Shown here one piece after another: positions 54,837 to 63,390 of a stretch of 64,000 bases of DNA. Where the stretch lies: contig DASPIZ010000029.1 in assembly GCA_035628875.1 (NCBI GenBank), positions 5,815-69,814 on the forward strand. Direction: 5' to 3'. Made by a program: the position numbers and the translations under genes. The stretch's first letter is position 1. Each line of letters starts with the position of its first letter. Source of the stretch: Ohtaekwangia sp035628875 (lineage in GTDB: Bacteria; Bacteroidota; Bacteroidia; Cytophagales; Cyclobacteriaceae). The notes under the pieces were generated by a model. It worked only from the letters and a program-made list of their open reading frames with translations. It was not told the origin of the DNA and did not search any database.

Positions 54837-56609
54837 GTGGAGAAAGAAAAAGTAAGTAGCGGAAACATTCTGGATTGGTCTGTCCTCAGCCGGCTGATGC
54901 GTTTTGTAACACCGTACCGTTGGCGATTCAGTAGTGTTATTTTTCTCACGATCTTATTAGGCGTTTTAGCACCAACACGTCCGATCCTCATTCAGTATAC
55001 CCTCGACAACCACGTGGCTGAAGGAAACTATAATGCGATGGTTTGGGTCATGATTATCCTGGTGGGGTTGCTTGTTCTTAACTCCATTGCACAATACGCC
55101 CATACCTACCTTTCGGGATGGCTTGGCCAGCAAATTATTCGTGATATCAGATCGAGGTTATACAATCACATCATCAGCCTTCGGTTAAAGTTCTTTGATA
55201 AAACGCCAATCGGAAGATTAGTTACCCGTACGATCTCGGATGTAGAAACACTTTCGGATGTTTTTAGCGAAGGATTGGCAGCTATGGTAGGCGATCTTTT
55301 ACAGATTGCTTTTATTCTCGGATTCATGTTTTACCAGGATTGGCGACTCGCTTTACTCAGCTTGTCAACAATTCCCCTATTGCTTATTAGTACGTATGTT
55401 TTTAAGGAGAAGATTAAGGTGGCTTTTAATGATGTGCGTAATGCGGTATCGAATCTCAACACCTTCGTGCAGGAACACCTTACGGGTATGAACATCGTGC
55501 AGATCTTTGGCAGTGAAAAGCACGAATATGAAAAGTTCAGACGGATTAATGATGAACATAAGCAAGCCAACCTTCGTTCTGTTTTATACTACTCGGTTTA
55601 TTTCCCGGTAGCTGAAATTATTTCTGCAGCCGGTATCGGATTGCTTGTGTGGTATGGCGCCAAAGGGGTAATCAACATGGAAGAAACCAATATTACGGTT
55701 GGCAAGCTCATTGCATTTATCATGTATATCCAAATGTTTTTTCGCCCAATCAGAATGATTGCAGATCGATACAACACCCTGCAGATGGGCATAGTAAGTT
55801 CTTCGCGTATACTAAACTTACTGGATAACGATGAACATGTACAGGTGAACGGTACGCACAAGCCGGATCACGTCCGCGGTGAGGTTAAACTTGATAATGT
55901 TTGGTTCGCCTATAATGAGCCTGAGTATGTATTGAAAGGAATAGACATCGACATCAAGGCTGGTGAGACCATCGCACTGGTCGGTGCCACAGGTGCAGGA
56001 AAATCCTCGATCATTAATTTGTTAAACCGGTTTTACGAAGTTAATCGTGGTTCCATTACTATTGATGGTGTTGACTTATCCAGGTACGAACTGGGTACCT
56101 TGCGAAAAAACATTGGCGTTGTACTGCAGGATGTGTTTCTTTTTTCGGATACGATTTACAATAACATCAGCCTTGATAATCCAGAAGTTACCGAGGACAT
56201 GGTTTGGCACGCGGCGGATTTGGTTGGTGCAAGAAAATTTATTGAGCGTTTGCCGGGTAAGCTTCACTATAACGTGATGGAACGTGGGGCAACACTTTCA
56301 GTAGGACAACGGCAGCTGATTTCCTTTATCAGGGCCATGGTTTATGACCCTAAAATTCTTGTACTCGACGAAGCTACTTCTTCTGTTGATAGTGAAACAG
56401 AAGAAATGATTCAGCAGGCCATTGATAAAATGATGAATGGTCGTACCTCCATTGTAATCGCCCATCGTTTATCTACGATTAAAAAAGCGGATAAGATTAT
56501 CGTGCTGGACCATGGCGAAATTAAGGAATCAGGAACGCACGAAGAACTGATTGCCCGGGAGGGCTTTTACTTTCAACTCCACAGAATGCAGTATAAAGAG
56601 TTTGTTTGA
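54837..56609 (+). CDS. ABC half-exporter with degenerate signature motif (BmrD/YheH-like)
   Basis: 590 residues: six-helix membrane domain and a nucleotide-binding domain with Walker A 'GATGAGKSS', Walker B 'ILVLDEATSSVD' with the catalytic Glu, and H-loop 'AHRLST'. The signature reads 'TLSVGQRQLISF', LSVGQ in place of LSGGQ. A convergent exporter at 57435 has a normal signature but Asp for the catalytic Glu, so the pair could make a heterodimer with one active and one degenerate site, as in BmrC/BmrD. The start is GTG (54837). Substrate unknown. Confidence 0.92.
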   Translation: MEKEKVSSGNILDWSVLSRLMRFVTPYRWRFSSVIFLTILLGVLAPTRPILIQYTLDNHVAEGNYNAMVWVMIILVGLLVLNSIAQYAHTYLSGWLGQQIIRDIRSRLYNHIISLRLKFFDKTPIGRLVTRTISDVETLSDVFSEGLAAMVGDLLQIAFILGFMFYQDWRLALLSLSTIPLLLISTYVFKEKIKVAFNDVRNAVSNLNTFVQEHLTGMNIVQIFGSEKHEYEKFRRINDEHKQANLRSVLYYSVYFPVAEIISAAGIGLLVWYGAKGVINMEETNITVGKLIAFIMYIQMFFRPIRMIADRYNTLQMGIVSSSRILNLLDNDEHVQVNGTHKPDHVRGEVKLDNVWFAYNEPEYVLKGIDIDIKAGETIALVGATGAGKSSIINLLNRFYEVNRGSITIDGVDLSRYELGTLRKNIGVVLQDVFLFSDTIYNNISLDNPEVTEDMVWHAADLVGARKFIERLPGKLHYNVMERGATLSVGQRQLISFIRAMVYDPKILVLDEATSSVDSETEEMIQQAIDKMMNGRTSIVIAHRLSTIKKADKIIVLDHGEIKESGTHEELIAREGFYFQLHRMQYKEFV

Positions 56610-56677
56610 TTTACCGGCCGTTTAAAATCAGCCCGTATTCACGATATACACGGCAAAACAAACTATATTTGTCTCTA

Positions 56678-57415
56678 ATGCACTGGAGAAAACCCCTTAT
56701 TCTGTGTTTACTTTGCGCGTTGTGTCTTCCGGCTCTTGCACAGAGACAAAAGTCACGGGCGGGTAAAAGCACCTATACCCAAAAACGGTATAATTACAAT
56801 TCGGCGCGCGTTCGTGGAGCAAAAGCGAAAGTGGTTTGCCCGATATTTGAGCACAGTAAGTATCCTTACCATGGTATTGGTTTTAAACTTGGCGATCCTT
56901 TTGCGATAACCTATAAATATTACGCGAGTTCTAAATTTGCCGTCGCAGTAGATGTAGGACGCCCTGCAAGTAGTTTGTACAGCCGTTATTATGGTGACAA
57001 ATTTGACGAGTATGTTGTACGTGATACATTTTCTACCAGCGATGCTTTTATCGTTCCCATTACGCATAAGGTAAAACTTGATATTGTTGGTGACATTAAA
57101 CTCCTCTACCATTTTGATGTTACCAAGATATCACAGGGATTACAATTCTATGTGGGAGCCGGCTGGGAAATCAGAAAAACAAAAGTCCAATACGACTATA
57201 CCTATTCCCTGGGTGAATTTAACAGCGTAGACGAGTTTGGCCGGTTTGAGCGCGACCGGTTGACCATGGGCCCGGAACTCGTGATGGGAATTGAGTATTC
57301 ATATTTCAGCATTCCCATTTCAGCCTTTATGGAATTGGAACATTTCACAGACATACACGCCGATCCCGGCACGACGCGACTTCAGGGTGGTGTGGGCCTT
57401 CGTTATATATTCTAA
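56678..57415 (+). CDS. secreted hypothetical protein, possible outer-membrane barrel
   Basis: 245 residues from the ATG at 56678, which gives the signal peptide 'ILCLLCALCLPALAQ'; an earlier TTG overlapping the ABC gene would bury it. The mature part has a basic Arg/Lys/Tyr-rich start ('RAGKSTYTQKRYNYNSARV') and then alternating strands ('GIGFKLGDPFAITYKYYASS', 'LQFYVGAGWEIRKTK', 'LVMGIEYSYFSIPISAFMELE') ending 'GGVGLRYIF', a barrel-like C-terminal Phe. A TATATTTG box lies only six bases before the ATG. It separates the two convergent ABC exporter genes. Function unknown. Confidence 0.78.
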   Translation: MHWRKPLILCLLCALCLPALAQRQKSRAGKSTYTQKRYNYNSARVRGAKAKVVCPIFEHSKYPYHGIGFKLGDPFAITYKYYASSKFAVAVDVGRPASSLYSRYYGDKFDEYVVRDTFSTSDAFIVPITHKVKLDIVGDIKLLYHFDVTKISQGLQFYVGAGWEIRKTKVQYDYTYSLGEFNSVDEFGRFERDRLTMGPELVMGIEYSYFSIPISAFMELEHFTDIHADPGTTRLQGGVGLRYIF

Positions 57416-57434
57416 AGCGGATAACAAAAAACTT

Positions 57435-59234
57435 TTAATCCTGCGAAGTCTCTTCCGCTTCTTCAACGCGGCCTTGTTTTTCATAGAGGTCGCGATAGAT
57501 GCTATCTCTTTCCAGAAGCGATTCGTGTGTGCCTTCTTCAACGATCTGCCCATCCATCAGCACAATGATTTTACTTGCAAGCTTTGCCGACGACACCCGA
57601 TGAGATATAATAATCGTGGTTCGACCCTGCATGATACGCTTCATGCTGTTCAGAATGTTGTGTTCTGTTTTGGTGTCCACGGCCGATAAAGCGTCATCGA
57701 GCATGAGTATTTTAGGCTCCCGCACAATGGCGCGTGCAATGGATACACGTTGTTTTTGTCCACCGGATAATGTGATCCCGCGTTCACCGACACGGGTAGA
57801 AAAACCCTCGGGAAAATTCATGATGTTCTGGTATACATCAGCATCTTTGGCGGCCTGAGTAATCTTGCTTTCTTCCCTTTCTTCAATCCCAAAACCGATG
57901 TTATTAAAAATCGAATCGCTGAACAGGAACACATCCTGTGGCACATAACCGATCTGACTGCGTAATGATGTTAGCTGATAATGTGTAATGGGAATGTTAT
58001 CAATCAATATTTCTCCCTGATCAATATCGTATAACCGAGAAATAAGATTTGAAACGGTACTCTTGCCTGAACCGGTTGTTCCAATAATAGCAAGCGATTC
58101 GCCGGGATTAATCTGGAAGGAAATATTTTTTAACGCTTTTATTCCGGTATCGGGATAAGTGAAGCTAACATCCTTGAATTCAATCTTTCCTTCGATCGAC
58201 CGCTCAAGGTTTTTGGCAGAAAAAATATTGGTTTGTGTGTGAAGAAATTCATTGATTCTTTTTTGAGAAGCTTCAGCACGTTGCACCAGGCTGGTCGTCC
58301 ATCCAAGCGAAGTAACAGGCCATGTTAGCAAGTTTACATAAATGATAAATTCAGCAATGTTACCGAAAGTAAGATTGCCTTGAATTACCTGTTGACTTCC
58401 CGCATAAACTGTGAGTATCGTACTTAAGCCAATTAGCCCCATGATGAGAGGAAAAAACAACGACTGAACACGTGTAAGCTTAAGAGAATGTTTCCTGTAA
58501 GCATTGTTTTCTTTCTCAAACTTGGTAGCCGATTCATGCTCACGGTTAAATGATTTTAATACACGGATTCCACTGAATGCTTCCTGGACAAACGTTGAAA
58601 GACGCGATTGCTTTTGCTGAATTTCCTCAGAACGTTTTTCAATTTTATTGTTTACAATAAAGATACTGAGCGACAAAAATGGAAGTGGACTTAAAGCATA
58701 CCATGTTAGCGTTGAACTGATGGAAAACATGTAGGGAATGATCATAAGGAAAAGCGTAACCAATGTTAATCCGTACATGATCGCGGGGCCAATGTACATC
58801 CTTACCCGTCCAACATCTTCAGAGATCCGGTTCATCAGATCCCCGGTATTGTTTTTCCTGTAAAAGCTTAAAGGAAGGGATTGATAATGTTCAAAGATTT
58901 CATTTTTCAGGTCATACTCAATCAGCCGTGACATCACGATCAGCGTTTGCCTTACAAAGTAAAGGAACAAGCCGCGTAAAAAAGCCATCACCAATATCAA
59001 CGCTGCATAAATCAGAATACCAAAGGCGAATATCTGGAAGAAATCCGCTTGAAGGGAAGTGCCTTCAAAAGATTCATATATCTGAATATTGTCAACAACA
59101 AGGTCGAGCGCATGGCGAACGACCTGGGCCGGAATAATCTGAAAAACGTTTGAGATGATAATAAAAAGTGTACCGAGAACGAGATGCCACTTGTATTTAT
59201 ACAGGTATTTATTGAGGTACTTAAGTTCTTTCAT
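57435..59234 (-). CDS. ABC half-exporter with catalytic Glu replaced by Asp (BmrC/YheI-like)
   Basis: 599 residues from the ATG at 59234; a TTG 33 bases upstream is less likely. Membrane domain with six helices, then Walker A 'GTTGSGKST', signature 'TLSGGQKQRVSI', Walker B 'ILMLDDALSAVD' and H-loop 'SHRVSS'. The residue after Walker B is Asp, not Glu, as in YheI/BmrC and TM287. With the LSVGQ partner at 54837 it would give the one-degenerate-site pattern of heterodimeric drug exporters. It ends in an acidic tail ('GRVEEAEETSQD'). It converges with the gene at 56678. Confidence 0.92.
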   Translation of the reverse strand: MKELKYLNKYLYKYKWHLVLGTLFIIISNVFQIIPAQVVRHALDLVVDNIQIYESFEGTSLQADFFQIFAFGILIYAALILVMAFLRGLFLYFVRQTLIVMSRLIEYDLKNEIFEHYQSLPLSFYRKNNTGDLMNRISEDVGRVRMYIGPAIMYGLTLVTLFLMIIPYMFSISSTLTWYALSPLPFLSLSIFIVNNKIEKRSEEIQQKQSRLSTFVQEAFSGIRVLKSFNREHESATKFEKENNAYRKHSLKLTRVQSLFFPLIMGLIGLSTILTVYAGSQQVIQGNLTFGNIAEFIIYVNLLTWPVTSLGWTTSLVQRAEASQKRINEFLHTQTNIFSAKNLERSIEGKIEFKDVSFTYPDTGIKALKNISFQINPGESLAIIGTTGSGKSTVSNLISRLYDIDQGEILIDNIPITHYQLTSLRSQIGYVPQDVFLFSDSIFNNIGFGIEEREESKITQAAKDADVYQNIMNFPEGFSTRVGERGITLSGGQKQRVSIARAIVREPKILMLDDALSAVDTKTEHNILNSMKRIMQGRTTIIISHRVSSAKLASKIIVLMDGQIVEEGTHESLLERDSIYRDLYEKQGRVEEAEETSQD

Positions 59235-59387
59235 TCCAAAATATTTGGCCTGCCCGGCGGAATACAAAATATCCTTTTCACCTCAATGCAAACGTTTGAA
59301 ATACAATAATTTTGCATATCTGTTTGCCACATTTTTGGCAGGTACACGGGTTTAAAACTAACACAATCAAACGTAAAAAGTTTAATT

Positions 59388-60488
59388 ATGGAGATCAAAG
59401 AACTGGAAAAAGTACAGCATGCGGGGTTATTCGGTACACTTGCTCAATCAGGCCATGAACAAATTGTCTTTTGCAACGATACGGCCACTGGTCTTAAAGC
59501 CATTATTGCCATTCACAATACAACCCTCGGACCGGCGCTGGGCGGAACACGGATGTGGAACTATACAAACGAACACGAAGCGCTTACCGATGTGTTAAGG
59601 TTATCACGCGGGATGACGTTTAAGGCGGCCATCAGCGGATTAAACCTCGGCGGAGGTAAAGCTGTCATTATCGGTGACGCACATACCATGAAATCAGAAC
59701 AATTTCTCAGAAGATTTGGAAAATTTGTAAACAGCCTGAATGGTAAATACATCACAGCAGAAGATGTAAACATGAAAACTGCTGACATGGAGTATATCAA
59801 CATGGAAACAAAGCATGTAACGGGTTTACCGGAATCAATGGGTGGCGGTGGTGATCCATCTCCGGTTACGGCCTATGGGGTTTATATGGGCATGAAAGCC
59901 ACGGCAAAAAAAGTTTTTGGATCAGATAACCTGAATGGAAAAAAAATAGCTGTGCAGGGAATCGGACAAGTCGGGTTACATCTGGTTGAACACCTCGTTA
60001 AAGAAAACGCTGAAGTGTACATTACCGACATTGTGGCTGATCGTGTTAAATCAGTGGCTAAAACCTGGAAGGTTCAAGGCGTAGACCAAGCTGATATTTA
60101 TGATCTTGACGTCGATATTTTTTCGCCTTGTGCGTTGGGCGCCACGCTGAACGACGATACAATCCCACGCTTAAAATGCGCAATGATTGCTGGGGCTGCC
60201 AACAATCAGTTAAAAGATGAAGAAAAACATGGTTATATGCTCATCGACCGCAGCATTGCCTACGCACCGGATTTTCTAATTAATGCAGGAGGACTGATCA
60301 ACGTGTATAATGAATTAGGTGGAACATACAATCGTAAGCGCGTAATGGAACAAACCGAAAAAATTTATTCTACTTGTTTAAGCATTCTCGATAAGGCGTC
60401 TGAGGACCAGATTTCGTCCCAGGCGGCAGCCATTCAACTCGCTGAGAAAAGAATCGAACAAATTGGAAGAATTAAAATGACGTTATAG
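59388..60488 (+). CDS. leucine dehydrogenase-type amino acid dehydrogenase
   Basis: 366 residues of the Glu/Leu/Phe/Val dehydrogenase family. Substrate-domain motifs 'HNTTLGPALGGTRMW' and 'ISGLNLGGGKAVI' (catalytic Lys) and 'ITAEDVNM' are present; the NAD domain has 'IAVQGIGQVGLHLVEHL'. It deaminates branched-chain amino acids such as leucine to 2-oxo acids. The GGGGDPSP loop fits leucine/valine dehydrogenases better than GDH. It is monocistronic; a -7-like TAATTTTG lies at 59307. It feeds branched-chain fatty acid precursors in many Bacteroidota (general knowledge). Confidence 0.93.
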   Translation: MEIKELEKVQHAGLFGTLAQSGHEQIVFCNDTATGLKAIIAIHNTTLGPALGGTRMWNYTNEHEALTDVLRLSRGMTFKAAISGLNLGGGKAVIIGDAHTMKSEQFLRRFGKFVNSLNGKYITAEDVNMKTADMEYINMETKHVTGLPESMGGGGDPSPVTAYGVYMGMKATAKKVFGSDNLNGKKIAVQGIGQVGLHLVEHLVKENAEVYITDIVADRVKSVAKTWKVQGVDQADIYDLDVDIFSPCALGATLNDDTIPRLKCAMIAGAANNQLKDEEKHGYMLIDRSIAYAPDFLINAGGLINVYNELGGTYNRKRVMEQTEKIYSTCLSILDKASEDQISSQAAAIQLAEKRIEQIGRIKMTL

Positions 60489-60540
60489 CCGCCAGGGGGC
60501 CCGATAACCTGGAAAACTAACCGGTTTTAAAAACAATTAG

Positions 60541-60581
60541 AATGTCCCGTTGGCATAAGCTGACGGGATATTCTATTTTTG
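60541..60581 (+). terminator. terminator of the dehydrogenase gene overlapping the nusB promoter
   Basis: ATGTCCCGT and ACGGGATAT (one G-T pair) enclose an 11-base loop and lead into a T-run. The same bases contain a promoter for nusB: TTG at 60550-60552, 21-base spacer, TATTTTTG at 60574-60581. The nusB ATG is 36 bases on. Confidence 0.65.
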
Positions 60582-60616
60582 TGACGTTTACAATTTCTTA
60601 CTTATCGTTCTTTATC

Positions 60617-61756
60617 ATGCTTAATCGAAGGAGTCTACGGGTAAAAGTTATGCAAAGCTTATTTGCCCTGCAACAATGCAAGGATGCGAATCATCAATTG
60701 AGTCTGGATCAGATTAATGAGGCATTCCTACCGGATTTAAATTCGATGGAGGTGCAGGATAAAACGTTGTTGAATGCTCAGAAAAAAACAGCATCCAAGT
60801 TATTCGAAAAGGCTTTTGCCAACGGAGAATCAAAAGTCGAGTCCGACGATAAAAAGATTCAAAAAGTCGTAAACGATTCATTTCATTTTTATGCGGTACA
60901 ATGCAAAAAGGATACAGGATTCTTTTTAAAAAATCTCATTAGCGAGGTAGAGCGCATCTACGACCATTATATCGCTGTGCTGAGTTTGCCTCCGGCCTTT
61001 GCCCGCATCGCTGAAGCTGATAAAAAAGTAAGTCATAAAAATTTTGTCAGCAACATCTACATTAAGGCCCTCGGCAATCATCAGGAACTTCAGAAACAGG
61101 CTTTGAAATTAGGTAAACACTGGAATGATAAAACCGACGTCGTGAAGGGCTGGTTTCGCGATGTGGTTCGTCAGGATAGTGAATATCTGCATTACCTGGA
61201 TAAAAAGACCATTACCACCGATGATCAGAAAAAGTTCATCAATCATTTATTTAAGAAGGTAATTCTCGGAAAAACCATTATAAACGAATACTTTGAAGAG
61301 GAGGTATTGCGGTGGAGTGAAGATAAGGACATTGTGAAAGGCATGGTGGAGAAAACAGTAAAGTCATTTAATCCGGAAGCCGAGGCTTTCTTTACCCTTT
61401 ATACCCTTTCGGTGAACTGGGACGAGGACAAGGACTTTATCGAAAAGCTTTACGACACAGCCACTACGTTAGATCCAGAATACAAAGAGCTCATTGCGCA
61501 GAACACGCGGAATTGGGAAGTTGAACGCCTCCCGTTAACCGACCGTATGATTCTGGAAATGGCGATTGCCGAACTGCTGGTGTTCCCGAACATTCCAGTG
61601 AAGGTTACCATCAATGAGTATATTGAACTTGCTAAAAATTATAGTACACCGAATAGCCGGCAATTTATCAACGGCATTCTTGACGTTATCGCGAAAGATT
61701 TGAAGGAACGCGGTAATTTGAAGAAAAGCGGAAGAGGACTTATCGATAATAAATAA
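60617..61756 (+). CDS. nusB: transcription antitermination factor NusB, with large insertion
   Basis: 379 residues from the ATG at 60617; 25 extra residues upstream in frame are rejected because the family begins with 'MLNRRSLRVKVMQSLFALQQ'. NusB itself is about 140 residues; here the N-terminal motif and the C-terminal half ('RLPLTDRMILEMAIAELLVF', 'VTINEYIELAKNYS', 'FINGILDVIAKD') are separated by some 220 charged helical residues. NusB with NusE binds boxA RNA in rRNA antitermination. Long NusB forms are normal in Bacteroidota. First gene of a row with ytxH, DUF1573, yajC and ybbR. Confidence 0.92.
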   Translation: MLNRRSLRVKVMQSLFALQQCKDANHQLSLDQINEAFLPDLNSMEVQDKTLLNAQKKTASKLFEKAFANGESKVESDDKKIQKVVNDSFHFYAVQCKKDTGFFLKNLISEVERIYDHYIAVLSLPPAFARIAEADKKVSHKNFVSNIYIKALGNHQELQKQALKLGKHWNDKTDVVKGWFRDVVRQDSEYLHYLDKKTITTDDQKKFINHLFKKVILGKTIINEYFEEEVLRWSEDKDIVKGMVEKTVKSFNPEAEAFFTLYTLSVNWDEDKDFIEKLYDTATTLDPEYKELIAQNTRNWEVERLPLTDRMILEMAIAELLVFPNIPVKVTINEYIELAKNYSTPNSRQFINGILDVIAKDLKERGNLKKSGRGLIDNK

Positions 61757-61770
61757 CTTGTTTCCATAAC

Positions 61771-61812
61771 CCTCTCCTCCGGAGCTCGTCCGGAGAAGGC
61801 AGGGTGAGGCCA
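61771..61812. repeat. REP-like inverted repeat
   Basis: CTCCGGA (61777-61783) and TCCGGAG (61789-61795) form a short hairpin around GCTCG, flanked by 'CCTCTC' and 'AAGGCAGGGTGAGG'. This resembles the dispersed 'ccctctcc...ggagaggg' intergenic elements of many genomes. The remaining 200 bases up to the ytxH gene hold only a tandem 'TTGTTAAAATT' repeat. Confidence 0.4.
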
Positions 61813-61998
61813 AAAACAACTACACGGAACGACATTGTCGATATTAATAAATAATTTAAATGAGAGGCGGAAACGATATAAACGCGTCTTTTTTTTAAAC
61901 AATTAACCGCTTGCTCAGACAGAATTCATGGCCGGCGTTTGTTAAAATTTGTTAAAATTTTGAATTTGCAACTTAAGCAAAATTAATTTACAGTTTTT

Positions 61999-62307
61999 AT
62001 GGGTAAAAAGAGTGGAAGTACACTAATCGCTTTTTTGGCAGGGGCTGCAACAGGCGCAATACTGGGAATTTTGTATGCACCCGACAAGGGGACAAATACC
62101 CGCGAAAAGTTATCTTTTCAGTTGGATAAATACCGTACGCTGCTGCAGGAATTGATTGACGATTTTATTTCCGGTAAAGAGACACCATTAACATCGGAAG
62201 CAAAATCGCAAGGACAAAAGGTAGTTGACGAGGCAAAAAGTAAAGCCGAAAGATTATTGGAAGATGTTGACGAACTTCTGGAACAGATTCGCGGTAAAAA
62301 GAGTTAA
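61999..62307 (+). CDS. YtxH-family small membrane protein
   Basis: 102 residues. One N-terminal membrane helix with glycine-rich packing ('LIAFLAGAATGAILGILYAP', about 9-28), the 'APDKGTNTREKL' stretch typical of YtxH/gas-vesicle-like proteins, and a C-terminal charged coiled coil ('VVDEAKSKAERLLEDVDELLE'). The coil probably lies in the cytosol. Such proteins are linked to stress response, but no clear function is known. Between nusB and the DUF1573 gene. Confidence 0.88.
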   Translation: MGKKSGSTLIAFLAGAATGAILGILYAPDKGTNTREKLSFQLDKYRTLLQELIDDFISGKETPLTSEAKSQGQKVVDEAKSKAERLLEDVDELLEQIRGKKS

Positions 62308-62374
62308 TACTGACATAGCCTTGAATTAGGCACGTAAGAATGATGTATTGAAACAGAACAAGCGTAAATATAAA

Positions 62375-62929
62375 ATGAAACACACTATCTTAAAATCGGT
62401 AACAACGTTAATTGTACTTGCTGTTTTAGCGACAGGATGCAAAGACAAAGCAGCAGAAAAACGAATTGCAGCGCTGGAGAGTGAACTTGCGGAAATGAAG
62501 GGAAATAAAGCGGTGGAAACAAAATCGCCGGTTGTAACGGGTGAGGCAGCATCAACCAATGAAGAACCTGATGGCCCGGTAGCTGTTATAAATTTCCCCA
62601 ACAAGGAACATGACTTTGGAACAATCAAAGAAGGCGCTGTTGTAGAACATACATTCTCATTTACCAATAACGGAGAAGTGCCATTGATCATTTCAAACGC
62701 ACAACCTTCCTGCGGTTGCACAGTTCCCGATTGGACTAAAGAGCCGATACCGGTAGGCGGAACAGGTTTTGTAAAAGCTAAGTTTGACAGCAATGGAAAA
62801 CCTAACCTTCAGCAAAAGACCATCACAGTTACGGCCAATACATTTCCGAAACAAACGGTGTTAAAATTCAAAGCGATGGTAACACCCAAACTACAGGAAC
62901 CTCCTGCGAACGGTCCGCTGAAACAGTAA
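62375..62929 (+). CDS. DUF1573 lipoprotein
   Basis: 184 residues from the ATG at 62375; a TTG 27 bases upstream would add a basic stretch before the signal. Lipobox 'LATGC' with Cys22, a short coiled coil ('RIAALESELAEMKGN'), then one DUF1573 Ig-like domain with 'HDFGTIKEGAVVEHTFSFTN', 'SNAQPSCGCTVPDW' and 'KQTVLKFKAMVTP'. The CGC Cys pair is typical for the family. Outer-membrane or periplasmic location. Its role is not established. Followed by a strong terminator. Confidence 0.9.
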   Translation: MKHTILKSVTTLIVLAVLATGCKDKAAEKRIAALESELAEMKGNKAVETKSPVVTGEAASTNEEPDGPVAVINFPNKEHDFGTIKEGAVVEHTFSFTNNGEVPLIISNAQPSCGCTVPDWTKEPIPVGGTGFVKAKFDSNGKPNLQQKTITVTANTFPKQTVLKFKAMVTPKLQEPPANGPLKQ

Positions 62930-62953
62930 ACCTTTATAGAAATTTATTCTCGG

Positions 62954-62996
62954 ACATCCCAATCCATTTTAAACGTGGATTGGGATGTTTCTTTTA
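62954..62996 (+). terminator. strong terminator after the DUF1573 gene
   Basis: Perfect 13-base arms ACATCCCAATCCA and TGGATTGGGATGT around nine bases, then a T-rich run. Confidence 0.92.
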
Positions 62997-63011
62997 AATG
63001 CAATACCTTTG
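62980..63011 (+). promoter_or_regulatory. promoter of yajC-ybbR
   Basis: TTG (62980-62982), 21-base spacer, TACCTTTG (63004-63011), a full match to the consensus. The -33 element lies inside the right arm of the preceding terminator. The ATG is 20 bases downstream. Confidence 0.6.
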
Positions 63012-63031
63012 GCTCCTTAATTTAATTACAT

Positions 63032-63340
63032 ATGTTTTCAATTATCATACTACAAGCTTCCTCCGGCAGTAATCCTCAGTTCTTCATCATGATGGGGCTT
63101 ATGGTTGTCATCTTCTACTTTTTTATGATTCGCCCGCAACAAAAGAAAGCAAAGGATCAGAAGAAGTTTATTGAAGACCTTAAGAAGGGTGACTATATCG
63201 TAACCATCGGGGGAGCGCACGGATACATTGCAGAAATGGAAGGCGATACGTTTGTTCTTGAAGTGGAAAAAGGAGGTCGTATCCGGTATAATAAAACTGC
63301 CATTTCTTTGGAAGCCACAAAGGCCGCAGCTAAGAAATAA
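63032..63340 (+). CDS. yajC: preprotein translocase subunit YajC
   Basis: 102 residues with one membrane helix (about 17-37, 'FIMMGLMVVIFYFFMIRPQ') followed at once by the family motif 'RPQQKKAKDQKKFIEDLKKG' and 'GDYIVTIGGAHGYIAEME', 'RIRYNKTAIS'. YajC joins the SecDF complex that assists protein export at the inner membrane. It lies 50 bases before ybbR, as in other Bacteroidota. Confidence 0.95.
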   Translation: MFSIIILQASSGSNPQFFIMMGLMVVIFYFFMIRPQQKKAKDQKKFIEDLKKGDYIVTIGGAHGYIAEMEGDTFVLEVEKGGRIRYNKTAISLEATKAAAKK

Positions 63341-63390
63341 AAGTTTAGTATCGTTGAAGGCGATGGAACAACACGCGGTTAATTTTCTTC

